A stretch of DNA of 14,675 bases from Oribacterium sp. (GTDB lineage: Bacteria > Bacillota_A > Clostridia > Lachnospirales > Lachnospiraceae). Location of the stretch: positions 1 through 14,675 of the forward strand of contig JAGAXP010000022.1 of the NCBI GenBank assembly GCA_017940955.1, in the 5' to 3' direction. Shown here piece after piece: positions 1 through 7,518 of this stretch. Each line of letters begins with the position of its first letter. Position 1 is the stretch's first letter. The position numbers were made by a program, and so were the translations under genes. Below the pieces are notes generated by a model. The model saw only the letters and a list, made by a program, of their open reading frames with translations, did no database searches and was not told the DNA's origin.

Positions 1-1362
1 ATTATCTCACAACAAAGATACACTGCTGTCAAGCTGCAGCAGGAACAGAAAATGCGGGAGCTTCTGGACCATGATTCTCTGACCGGAGCACTGAGCATAA
101 ATGGCTTCAGAAAAAAGGTTGTTGAGATCCTGAGAGACAATCCGGACACCAAGTACTTTCTTTCCTACAACAATATCCGGGATTTCAAGTATATCAATGA
201 CCGTTACGGGAAGGAGGCAGGAGATGAGCTTCTGAGCTTCTGGGTAAAAAAATCCATGGAGGTAATGGGGGATGACGAAGCCATAGGAAGGATAGAAGGA
301 GATCATGTTGTCGTTTTCAGGCACGCCGGAGGAAATAAGCAGCTTAAGCAGGATGAAAATGATGTTATCAATCAGGTAAGGGATTTCTTTATAAGCAGGA
401 ATAAAGACAATAAGGTAAGGATCTGCAGCGGGATCTATGTTCTTACGCCTGAAGATTACAGGAATCCCGATGTAGACCATATGGTGGATTATGCCAGGGT
501 GGCGGAGAAAAAGGTTAAGGAAAACCTTAAAGAAAGCTATGGCTTCTATAATCCGGATCAGTGGGAAAGAGGAATGAGGTCTGCGGACATCATAGAAAAT
601 CTTCCCATTGCCATCGGATCCGGTGAGATACAGGTGTGGTATCAGCCTCAGGTGAATTTTGAAACAGGAAGTATCACCGGTGCCGAGGCACTATGCCGGT
701 GGAAGCATTCAAAGCTAGGATGGATAAGTCCCGGTGAGTTTATCCCTGTCCTTGAGGAAGCAGGACTTGTCTACGATCTGGACTGTTTTGTTTGGGAAAA
801 GGTGTGTCAGGATCTTCAGAGATGGAACGATCAGGGGATCCACAGAACTGTATCTGTAAACATTTCGAGAAATGACATAAAGGAACAGGCAGATATCCCA
901 AATCATTTTAAGGAATTGATAACAACCTATAGACTGACTCCGGACCAGCTGCATATAGAGATAACAGAAACTGCCTATACGGAAAATTCATCCTATATCA
1001 TTGATGCTTCAAGGCGGCTACGGGAATATGGCTTTGAAGTTGAGATGGATGATTTCGGAAGCGGATATTCATCACTTCGAATGCTGAAAGAAATACCGGT
1101 GGATCGTATAAAACTGGATTTCCGTTTCCTTACCGCAAACGGTGACCCGGCAAAAGGAAGGATCATCGTGTCCTATATGATAAGGATGGTCAATGACCTC
1201 GGCTTGAAGATTATCTCTGAAGGTGTAGAGGATATAATCCAGGCTAGATTCCTTCAGGAGAATGGCTGCTCGGATATGCAGGGATTTTATTTCTGTAAGC
1301 CGCTTCCGGTGGAGGAGTTTGAAAAGTTCAGTGAAGAGAGTATAAAAGAGCTTTTAAATTAA
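1..1362 (+). CDS. GGDEF/EAL-domain c-di-GMP phosphodiesterase, 3' part
   Basis: The reading frame is open at the left edge (codon 1 begins at base 1), so the gene starts upstream; the first ATG in the window, at 52, is internal. A GGDEF domain opens with the D-x-L-T-G signature around 73-90, but its active site reads I-E-G-D-H (292-306) instead of GGDEF, so cyclase activity is unlikely. An EAL domain follows with EAL at 685-693 and then S-V-N-I-S, E-I-T-E-T, the metal-binding DDFGSG (from 1048), a K-L-D, S-E-G-V-E and a terminal Q-G-F. The residues usually required for c-di-GMP hydrolysis therefore appear present. By family, it should cleave c-di-GMP to pGpG, with the degenerate GGDEF perhaps acting as a GTP sensor. 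Any N-terminal sensor or membrane part lies outside the window. Family confidence is high; activity is inferred. Confidence 0.92.
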   Translation: MISQQRYTAVKLQQEQKMRELLDHDSLTGALSINGFRKKVVEILRDNPDTKYFLSYNNIRDFKYINDRYGKEAGDELLSFWVKKSMEVMGDDEAIGRIEGDHVVVFRHAGGNKQLKQDENDVINQVRDFFISRNKDNKVRICSGIYVLTPEDYRNPDVDHMVDYARVAEKKVKENLKESYGFYNPDQWERGMRSADIIENLPIAIGSGEIQVWYQPQVNFETGSITGAEALCRWKHSKLGWISPGEFIPVLEEAGLVYDLDCFVWEKVCQDLQRWNDQGIHRTVSVNISRNDIKEQADIPNHFKELITTYRLTPDQLHIEITETAYTENSSYIIDASRRLREYGFEVEMDDFGSGYSSLRMLKEIPVDRIKLDFRFLTANGDPAKGRIIVSYMIRMVNDLGLKIISEGVEDIIQARFLQENGCSDMQGFYFCKPLPVEEFEKFSEESIKELLN

Positions 1363-1380
1363 GGCAGTACGTTCCTGAGC

Positions 1381-1416
1381 GGGGGGTGCACAATAAGCAA
1401 TTATTGTGCACCTCTT
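1381..1416 (+). terminator. Hairpin at the end of the GGDEF/EAL gene (GGTGCAC family)
   Basis: A perfect 12-bp stem, GGTGCACAATAA (1385-1396) paired with its complement at 1401-1412, has a GCAA tetraloop and a few further G-C/G-U pairs at its base. It begins 18 bases after the stop codon. The trailing T-run is weak (CTCTTAGTTT), so it may be a poor intrinsic terminator or an mRNA 3'-end stabiliser. The same stem core recurs at 3198-3229 and 9143-9185. Confidence 0.65.
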
Positions 1417-1540
1417 AGTTTATCCATATAAAAGTGAGGCAGGCTATGGTAAAATAAAAACATAAATGTATGTGCAAGATAATCTGTGCGGAATGATTGC
1501 AGAAGAACTAAGGACTTATTTATTTCAGAGGAGGATGAAT

Positions 1541-2806
1541 ATGAAAAGAAATGGCAATTATTTTATGAATGGATTAACTATTACGACATTATTATTGATG
1601 GTGACATTTTTAAGTGCCTGTGGAGGAAAGTCAGAGACAACAGATGCCGGGCAGGCACCGGAGGCTGTGACAGAAACAACTGCGGTAGTCTCAACAACAA
1701 CTGCAGCTCAGGAAACCACGGCTGCTGTGTCGGAAACTAAAGAGAATAAAGAAATGGTTCCTGAAAAAGAGTCAGCCTCCGCCAGGGGTGAAATTTCAAA
1801 TATTGAGGAGGCGCTTCTGGGTGGTTCAAATTCCACAAAAAAGGAATATACGGGACCGATAGAAGGCACATATACGGCTTTCGGAGCTTTATCAGAAGGT
1901 CATGCTTTCTATGCGGAATCCTTAGAGCTTACATCTGAATTGATGTTGGAAAAGGATGGCACCGGGTACATGACATTAAACGGAGATAAGACTACTGTAA
2001 AAAAATGGACCCGGGACGGAGAAAAGCTGCAGGTTACGGTTGATGACGGAGGAACAGCAGACTGTATAATCAGAGATGGCATTATCGAACTTGAAATACC
2101 GGATACAGGCGGGGATGTTATATATTTTGCGAAAGAAGACGCGGATACTTCGTCCTATGAACTCATGACAATGGAAGAGTATACTGAGAAGGTAAATAAC
2201 GGTGAGCTTGATCTTCCGAATAGCGGTAATGACTCACATACAGCTGATCTCTGGAACCGTTTGGATACAGCTGACGAAATCTATCTACAGTACGATGTGT
2301 ATCTTGAGGCTCAGGATGTCACACAGGAATATGAGGTACAGGTTCTTGACGGTCAGTATCATTCTCTTCGTACTATGAAGGTGAAGAGTCGGACAGACCG
2401 GATGATCACCTATTACAGTGATGATAAGGTTTACAATCTGTATCCTGATGATATGACCGGAATCATGGTGACCGATGTGTCATCTTCCTTTATCAGGAAT
2501 GATCCGGAACTGTTAGACGATCTGATCAATGATATATATGTCTGCAGTCAGAGAACCAATTACAGTAAAGATACCATGGAACATAATGGAGTAACTTATG
2601 ATGCCGAGATATTCCCGGCTGAAGGTTACGAACCGGAGTGTATTTTCTTATATGATAAGGATGGTCATCTTGCAAAATTCCTGCGCGCAGAAAATCCGGA
2701 TTCAGATACGCCGGGTGCCACGGATGCGGTTTATACGATCCATGAGTTCGATGACCGACCTGATTCAAAGGTATTTGATATTTCTGCATATACAATAAAG
2801 AATTAG
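1541..2806 (+). CDS. Secreted lipoprotein, unknown function
   Basis: The start is the ATG at 1541: GAGGAGG at 1528-1534 sits six bases ahead, and the lipoprotein signal then begins MKRNGN. In-frame starts further upstream (1466, 1535) lack a suitably placed ribosome site. The signal peptide has a hydrophobic core (about residues 10-23) and a lipobox L-S-A-C with the lipidated cysteine at residue 27. A Thr/Ala/Glu-rich, disordered-looking linker runs to about residue 90. Next comes a beta-rich module (about 100-210; G-T-Y-T-A-F-G start) and a second beta-rich region (about 235-421) that vaguely recalls LolA/LppX-like folds. No catalytic motif is visible. The product should be anchored to the outer face of the membrane. 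A possible promoter, TTGTGC (1404-1409) and TATAAA (1427-1432) spaced 17 bases, lies partly in the preceding hairpin. Lipoprotein status is confident; role unknown. Confidence 0.85.
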   Translation: MKRNGNYFMNGLTITTLLLMVTFLSACGGKSETTDAGQAPEAVTETTAVVSTTTAAQETTAAVSETKENKEMVPEKESASARGEISNIEEALLGGSNSTKKEYTGPIEGTYTAFGALSEGHAFYAESLELTSELMLEKDGTGYMTLNGDKTTVKKWTRDGEKLQVTVDDGGTADCIIRDGIIELEIPDTGGDVIYFAKEDADTSSYELMTMEEYTEKVNNGELDLPNSGNDSHTADLWNRLDTADEIYLQYDVYLEAQDVTQEYEVQVLDGQYHSLRTMKVKSRTDRMITYYSDDKVYNLYPDDMTGIMVTDVSSSFIRNDPELLDDLINDIYVCSQRTNYSKDTMEHNGVTYDAEIFPAEGYEPECIFLYDKDGHLAKFLRAENPDSDTPGATDAVYTIHEFDDRPDSKVFDISAYTIKN

Positions 2807-2900
2807 AGTTAAAGGCTCGTGAAAATAATTCAAGCAGAGTATATTTGATCAGAGTATCAAGTGGACTTTTTCAAGAAAAGTTTGAAGAAGGAGATAGATC

Positions 2901-3158
2901 ATGACACATTTTCAGTATAAAACCAGCGGAACCTGCAGCAGACTGATCGACTTTGAGCTGGATGATGAAAATAAGGTGCGAAATGTTTCTTTTGTGGGAG
3001 GCTGCAACGGAAACCTCAAGGCCATTTCCCGACTTTGCGAAGGTCATCCTGCAAGTGAGATTGCAGGGCTCCTGAAAGGAGTGGACTGCGGAGGAAAGGG
3101 AACCTCCTGTGGTGACCAGCTTTCAAAAGCGCTGGAGGAAGCACTTAAGCAGGTGTGA
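2901..3158 (+). CDS. TSCPD-domain small protein (TIGR03905-like)
   Basis: This 85-residue protein begins M-T-H-F-Q-Y and carries the typical order of the small stand-alone TSCPD family: C-S near residue 12, the F-V-G-G-C-N-G-N-L block in the middle, and a C-terminal C-G-G-K-G-T-S-C-G-D-Q-L. Here the namesake TSCPD reads TSCGD. Conserved cysteines suggest metal binding, as in the C-terminal zinc-type domain of B12-dependent ribonucleotide reductases, to which this domain family is related. The stand-alone protein has no established function that I know of. The ribosome site AAGGAG (2888-2893) is well placed. The gene lies 94 bases after the lipoprotein gene, with only a weak A/T hairpin (about 2863-2880) between them, so co-transcription is possible. 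Family assignment is good; biochemical role unknown. Confidence 0.85.
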   Translation: MTHFQYKTSGTCSRLIDFELDDENKVRNVSFVGGCNGNLKAISRLCEGHPASEIAGLLKGVDCGGKGTSCGDQLSKALEEALKQV

Positions 3159-3197
3159 GATTATATTAAAATAAAAGATTTTTGATTTCAGCAGGAG

Positions 3198-3229
3198 GGG
3201 GGTGCACAATGCAGGAGCATTGTGCACCC
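3198..3229 (+). terminator. Hairpin after the TSCPD gene (GGTGCAC family)
   Basis: A perfect 13-bp stem GGGTGCACAATGC (3200-3212) pairs with 3217-3229 around an AGGA loop. It is followed by AATTTTG, a modest U-run. It sits 40 bases past the TSCPD stop codon and just upstream of the SNF2 promoter, as expected for a transcription terminator. The stem shares GGTGCACAAT with the hairpins at 1381 and 9143. Confidence 0.7.
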
Positions 3230-3233
3230 AATT

Positions 3234-3275
3234 TTGCTAAATCATTCCGGAAGATGTATAATCATTCCCAATGAT
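3234..3275 (+). promoter_or_regulatory. Promoter and operator-like palindrome of the SNF2-SWIM operon
   Basis: TTGCTA (3234-3239) and a consensus TATAAT (3257-3262) are separated by 17 bases, a good housekeeping-sigma promoter. Immediately downstream, over the expected transcription start (about 3269), is the 15-base palindrome ATCATTCCCAATGAT (3261-3275). Its first half, ATCATTCC, is repeated directly at 3241-3248, twenty bases upstream. This arrangement would suit a repressor binding across the -10 region and start, but no regulator is identified. The ribosome site AGGAGG is at 3293-3298. Confidence 0.65.
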
Positions 3276-3305
3276 GAGTTTTGATACAAAAAAGGAGGAA
3301 ATACA

Positions 3306-5909
3306 TTGCTCTCATTCATATTCACGGAGGACAGTTTTATAGTTGACAGACCTGAAGATGAAATTACAGGCGCTGAAGCTGAACAGAAACTGAGGCAGCA
3401 ATTCATAGCTGATAAATACAAGGCTCTTTTGGAGGCGGGACTTTCTCCTGTAAGTGGTGGAGAAAGCCCCTCCTTTGCGTTTCTGAAAAGATTATCCGGC
3501 TATTTTATCAAGGCGGTGCAGAGTAATCCCGATCTTGAAGTACTGAGAGATAAGGTGCAGATAGAACTTTCAGAAGAGACCTGCGAAGAACTTGAAATGA
3601 CGATTCCCTTCGGAATAGGAACGGAGAATATAGGCAGAGCCTGGATCGCCCTTCAGGTCATGAGGCTTTCTTCGGTTTTTACAGCCGGTCTTCGTGAGTA
3701 CGAGGGAACAGCCGGAATGTATCTTACGGAGCTTAGTCAGGATCTGAGGGTTCCGGAAAGGATATTTTTTCATCTTGTTGAGAATACCAGGGATGATACC
3801 GGAAACCCCTTTGCCTTTTTGGCAACCTATGCTACAAAAGATGAAGACGGCGGAGTCAGACATGTACCCCTGTCCTATGCATTGGAGGAATACAAGCATG
3901 ACAGGGACAAGCTCCTTCAGCTTCTTGCGTGTCTCGGAAGAACAGCAGAGGTTTCCCCGCTCATTGCTTCCTTTGTGGAGTCAGGGGAAATGTTTCATCC
4001 GTTGAGAATGACCTCGGAAGAAGCCTATGAATTTTTAAAGGCGGTTCCGAAAATAGAGGAATGCGGTGTAGTATGCCGTCTTCCGAACTGGTGGAAGCGT
4101 GGACAGAGCAGCATTTCAATGCAGGTAAAGCTTGGTGAAGACAAGCCTGCACTTCTGGGAGCAGAGTCCATTGTATCAATGGTTCCGGAGCTTACAGTGG
4201 ATGGTGTGCCACTGACTGAAAGTGATATTAAGAGCCTTTTGGATCAGACCGAAGGACTTGCCCTTCTGAAGGGCAAGTGGGTTGAGGTCAATCACTCACG
4301 TCTTGAAAGAATGCTGGGGGATCTTGAAAAGTATCGTGGTGATATGAGCCTTTTGGAAGCCTTGAAGTTTGAGGCAGGTCTTTCTTCTGACAAGATAGAC
4401 ATTGACATCGGACCCGTGGTTACAAACGGCAAATGGCTGGGAACTCTTTTGGGAAATCTCAAGAAACCCCAGAATATAAAGAATGAAAAGGTTCCAAAGA
4501 CAGTCAAAGCCGATCTCCGTTCTTATCAGGAGACGGGCTTCAGATGGCTTTGCTACATGAATAATATCAATTTCGGAGCCTGCCTTGCTGATGACATGGG
4601 TCTCGGAAAGACTCTCCAGATAATCACATTTCTTTCATGGGTCTACAAGAAGGATAAGAATGCGGTCGCGCTTTTGATAGTGCCGGCATCTCTTCTTGGA
4701 AACTGGGAAAAAGAGGTGGAAAAATTCGCTCCGGATCTTCCGTTCAGGATCATGCATGGCGAAAAGGCGGAAGTAATGGAAAAACAGTATCTGGATGATC
4801 CGTCCTTTATTAATGTTACGACCTATGGTATGGCACTAAGGATGGAAGGGCTTTCCAAAAGAAAGGCAGATTATCTCATCCTTGATGAAGCTCAGGCCAT
4901 AAAGAATCCTGCTACAAAACAGACCAGAGCCATTAAAAAGATTCCTGCAGTTCATAAGATCGCCATGACAGGTACGCCCATAGAGAATGATCTTACGAAC
5001 TTATGGTCACTTTTTGACTTCCTGAATAAAGGCCTTCTCGGAACTTCTGACGAATTCCGTAAATTCACAAAGGAACTTCCCCAGCATTCAGAAGGCTATG
5101 GAAAGCTTAAAAACATCATCAGTCCTTTTCTTCTCCGCCGCCTGAAGAGTGACAAAAAGATCATCAAAGACCTGCCTGATAAGGTTGAAAAGATTGATTA
5201 TGTAAATCTTTCGCCGAAGCAGATCGTTTTATACAGAAAACAGGTCGCAGATCTTGAAAAAGCATTGGACTTAGTAGACGGAATGAAGAGAAGAGGTCTG
5301 GTGCTTGCGACATTAACAAAGCTTAAACAGATCTGCAATCATCCGGATCAGTTTCTTGGACAGGAGAGATTTTCGCCAAAGGACAGCGGCAAGTTTGAAG
5401 TTATGAGGGCGCTCTGTGAGACAATATATTCAAGACGTGAGAGAGTGCTTATTTTTACTCAGTATAAAGAAATTATTCCGTATCTTGAGAAGTTCCTTAC
5501 AGAGATATTTGAGTGCGAGGGTCTGGTCATCCACGGCGGGGTGCCGGTTTCCAGACGTCAGAAGCTGGTGGATCAGTTTAATGCTGAGACCTATGTGCCG
5601 TATATGATACTTTCTCTTAAGGCGGGAGGCACCGGACTGAATCTGACAGCCGCAAATCATGTGATACATTTTGACAGATGGTGGAATCCCGCAGTGGAGA
5701 ATCAGGCAACCGACAGAGCTTACAGGATAGGTCAGAATAAGAGTGTTATCGTGCACAAATTTGTTTCCGTGGGAACTATAGAGGAACGTATAGATAAACT
5801 GATAACAGATAAGGTGTCTCTTGCGGAAAGTGTTGTGGGAACAGGCGAGAACTGGATCACGGAGATGTCCGACTCTGAGCTTATTAACCTTATGAAACTG
5901 GAGATATAA
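3306..5909 (+). CDS. SNF2-family DEAD/DEAH-box helicase-like ATPase
   Basis: The start is a TTG seven bases after AGGAGG (3293-3298); the first internal ATG would delete about 97 residues, so TTG is preferred. The N-terminal ~400 residues match the bacterial SNF2-associated region, with the R-L-P-N-W-W signature at 258-263 (DUF3670-type). The SNF2 ATPase core follows: Walker A D-D-M-G-L-G-K-T with Lys435, DEAQ box at 527-530, motif III M-T-G-T-P-I-E-N near 553-560, and a helicase C-terminal lobe with S-L-K-A-G-G-T-G-L-N-L and R-A-Y-R-I-G-Q (804-810). All ATPase motifs are intact at 867 residues. Such proteins translocate on double-stranded DNA using ATP; bacterial relatives (HepA/RapA-like) act on transcription or DNA repair, but the specific role here is unknown. 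The SWIM zinc-finger that is often fused N-terminally in this family is instead encoded by the next gene, three bases downstream. Confidence 0.95.
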   Translation: MLSFIFTEDSFIVDRPEDEITGAEAEQKLRQQFIADKYKALLEAGLSPVSGGESPSFAFLKRLSGYFIKAVQSNPDLEVLRDKVQIELSEETCEELEMTIPFGIGTENIGRAWIALQVMRLSSVFTAGLREYEGTAGMYLTELSQDLRVPERIFFHLVENTRDDTGNPFAFLATYATKDEDGGVRHVPLSYALEEYKHDRDKLLQLLACLGRTAEVSPLIASFVESGEMFHPLRMTSEEAYEFLKAVPKIEECGVVCRLPNWWKRGQSSISMQVKLGEDKPALLGAESIVSMVPELTVDGVPLTESDIKSLLDQTEGLALLKGKWVEVNHSRLERMLGDLEKYRGDMSLLEALKFEAGLSSDKIDIDIGPVVTNGKWLGTLLGNLKKPQNIKNEKVPKTVKADLRSYQETGFRWLCYMNNINFGACLADDMGLGKTLQIITFLSWVYKKDKNAVALLIVPASLLGNWEKEVEKFAPDLPFRIMHGEKAEVMEKQYLDDPSFINVTTYGMALRMEGLSKRKADYLILDEAQAIKNPATKQTRAIKKIPAVHKIAMTGTPIENDLTNLWSLFDFLNKGLLGTSDEFRKFTKELPQHSEGYGKLKNIISPFLLRRLKSDKKIIKDLPDKVEKIDYVNLSPKQIVLYRKQVADLEKALDLVDGMKRRGLVLATLTKLKQICNHPDQFLGQERFSPKDSGKFEVMRALCETIYSRRERVLIFTQYKEIIPYLEKFLTEIFECEGLVIHGGVPVSRRQKLVDQFNAETYVPYMILSLKAGGTGLNLTAANHVIHFDRWWNPAVENQATDRAYRIGQNKSVIVHKFVSVGTIEERIDKLITDKVSLAESVVGTGENWITEMSDSELINLMKLEI

Positions 5910-5912
5910 GAT

Positions 5913-6644
5913 ATGGCGAGATATTGGGACGATCATACGGTTTACTCTCAACCGTCTGCAGAAGAATTGAGGCGTAAGGCAAAAGAGAGTGCCTCAACGG
6001 CTAAAAAGAAAGGAAAAAACTATTCACCTATCATACCTAAAACCAGACGCGGTGAGATATGTACCAGCTGGTGGGGACAGGCCTGGTGCCGGAATCTCGA
6101 AAGCTATGCGGATTACAGCAGCAGGCTTGACCGTGGGAAAGGTTATGTACGTTCAGGCACAGTTATCGATCTTCAGATTCATGACGGACGGGTTCTTGCC
6201 AAGGTGCAGGGCAGAAGACGTTCACCTTACAATGTTGAGATCAGGATTGGCAGACTTTCTGAAGAAAACTGCCAGAAGATCATCGATAAATGCAGTACCA
6301 GGATAGAGAGTCTTGAGAAGCTGGTAAGTGGTGAATTCCCGGAAGAACTCAAGGAAGTATTCACTTCCGAAGGGGGACTTTTTCCAACTGTAAAGGAAAT
6401 AAGCTTCGGCTGCAGCTGCCCGGACTGGGCTCTTATGTGCAAGCATGTAGCCGCTGTGATGTACGGAATCGGAGTGCGATTTGATGAGAACCCCTTTTAT
6501 TTCTTCAGTCTTAGAGGCATAGACGTTGACAGATTCATCGGCGTCGCTCTGGAAAACAGAGTAGAAAAGATGCTTCAAAATGCTGAATGCAAAAGTGACA
6601 GAATAATTGACGAAGACATAAGCAGTCTGTTTGGTGTCATATGA
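5913..6644 (+). CDS. SWIM zinc-finger protein, partner of the SNF2 helicase
   Basis: This 243-residue protein begins three bases after the SNF2 stop codon, with its ribosome site (GGAG, 5900-5903) inside the end of that gene, so translation is probably coupled. The C-x-C-x(n)-C-x-H signature of a SWIM domain is Cys167, Cys169, Cys176, His178 (C-S-C-P-D-W-A-L-M-C-K-H). SWIM domains bind zinc and are thought to contact DNA or protein. The upstream part has a basic N-terminus and the conserved S-W-W-G-Q-A-W-C segment (about 52-59) typical of the stand-alone bacterial SWIM proteins found next to SNF2 genes. The likely role is a DNA- or protein-binding accessory subunit of the helicase; the complex itself is inferred. 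No clear strong terminator follows; a weak hairpin (about 6657-6676) precedes CTTTTTG. Confidence 0.92.
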   Translation: MARYWDDHTVYSQPSAEELRRKAKESASTAKKKGKNYSPIIPKTRRGEICTSWWGQAWCRNLESYADYSSRLDRGKGYVRSGTVIDLQIHDGRVLAKVQGRRRSPYNVEIRIGRLSEENCQKIIDKCSTRIESLEKLVSGEFPEELKEVFTSEGGLFPTVKEISFGCSCPDWALMCKHVAAVMYGIGVRFDENPFYFFSLRGIDVDRFIGVALENRVEKMLQNAECKSDRIIDEDISSLFGVI

Positions 6645-6805
6645 CAACAATGAAATTGGATTCATGGATTTCCAAATCTTTTTGTTGGATTGGAGAAAGA
6701 CATCCGGCGGTATTCTTATGCCGCTAAATAAGGAGCCAATTAGAGCTGCATCTGTGTGTCAGAAATAAACGTTGAAAAACACGCGATTATAGATGAGAGG
6801 TGTCC

Positions 6806-7387
6806 ATGAATAAAGAACAAAAAGAAATTGCCAATATTTCGGAACAGCAGGCTGTTGTCGGGAAAACTGATATCCGGCAGAACGGAAACCGCCAGGAACT
6901 GGAAACTCTTCGCATTGAGTATTCCAATGTCTTTGACCGAAGCAATAAGCTCGATAATAAGGTTTATATCATCATTACATTCTGCGGTTTCCTGTTTGTG
7001 TTTATCACAGGACTGTTTTCGAGTTTTACGGAGATCAGTTTTCAGGGACCTACGGCAAAATCAGTAGTTGCAGGGCTTTATATCCTGATGTGTTGTGCAG
7101 TTATTATCTCATACGTTTATATTTTGATATACCTTATGCGTCTTCTGGAACCGGAAGGGATACTCCGCATGGATCCGGTAAAAATTGAATGTTTAAAGCT
7201 CAACGAAATGCCGGAGGAGGATGCAATAACAGAACTTATAGTTCTTTACCGGTCAGTCATCAATAAAAATCTTGATAAGCTTCATATAAGATGTGATCGT
7301 TTAAACTATGGACTAAAGTATATTGTTCTGACAGTGATACTGTCTTTCGTGGCATATGCTTTGAAGATTTTGCTGCGGATTGCATGA
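6806..7387 (+). CDS. Small three-TM membrane protein, unknown function
   Basis: The ATG at 6806 is chosen because GAGAGG (6795-6800) lies five bases ahead; the in-frame GTG at 6800 would overlap that site. The 193-residue product has a polar, charged N-terminus (1-50, probably helical, E-L-E-T-L-R-I-E-Y-S). A transmembrane hairpin follows (about 53-73 and 86-111), then a soluble stretch of about 58 residues rich in Glu and Asp, and a final transmembrane segment (about 170-191). I do not recognise the family. The layout (helix, K-L-D-N-K-V-Y before TM1, two TMs, soluble part, TM3) superficially resembles membrane effectors of nucleotide-signalling defence systems, but no cyclase or sensor gene lies beside it and the resemblance is topological only. 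It stands alone, with 161 bases upstream of its start and about 130 downstream. Confidence 0.75.
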   Translation: MNKEQKEIANISEQQAVVGKTDIRQNGNRQELETLRIEYSNVFDRSNKLDNKVYIIITFCGFLFVFITGLFSSFTEISFQGPTAKSVVAGLYILMCCAVIISYVYILIYLMRLLEPEGILRMDPVKIECLKLNEMPEEDAITELIVLYRSVINKNLDKLHIRCDRLNYGLKYIVLTVILSFVAYALKILLRIA

Positions 7388-7457
7388 TATATAGAGTGTT
7401 GATAATTAGCTGCCACACATTCGTGACCTTAGTCGTGAGCACTAAATATAGGTTGAA

Positions 7458-7486
7458 TTGTGAATAGACTTTGGCAATGATATAAT
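7458..7486 (+). promoter_or_regulatory. Promoter of the first AAA-ATPase-like gene
   Basis: TTGTGA (7458-7463) and a consensus TATAAT (7481-7486) are spaced 17 bases, with TG at 7478-7479 giving an extended -10 (TGATATAAT). The start codon at 7519 is preceded by AAGGAG at 7504-7509, so the leader would be about 25 bases. Confidence 0.7.
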
Positions 7487-7518
7487 TTTGCCAGGTTATT
7501 TCGAAGGAGATCTGCGAT

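Noticed and set aside
7..480. 157-codon minus-strand open frame over the GGDEF domain
   Set aside because: It is antisense to a clear GGDEF domain and has no domain signature.
1466..1540. Longer start for the lipoprotein
   Set aside because: It would put about 25 polar residues before the signal peptide and lacks a ribosome site, while ATG 1541 has GAGGAGG six bases ahead.
5430..5951. 173-codon minus-strand open frame inside the SNF2 gene
   Set aside because: It runs antisense to the strongly conserved helicase C-terminal lobe, has no recognisable protein features and no ribosome site; it is a shadow frame.
6685..6716. Promoter TTGGAT…TATTCT for the three-TM protein gene
   Set aside because: The spacer is 20 bases and both hexamers are poor.
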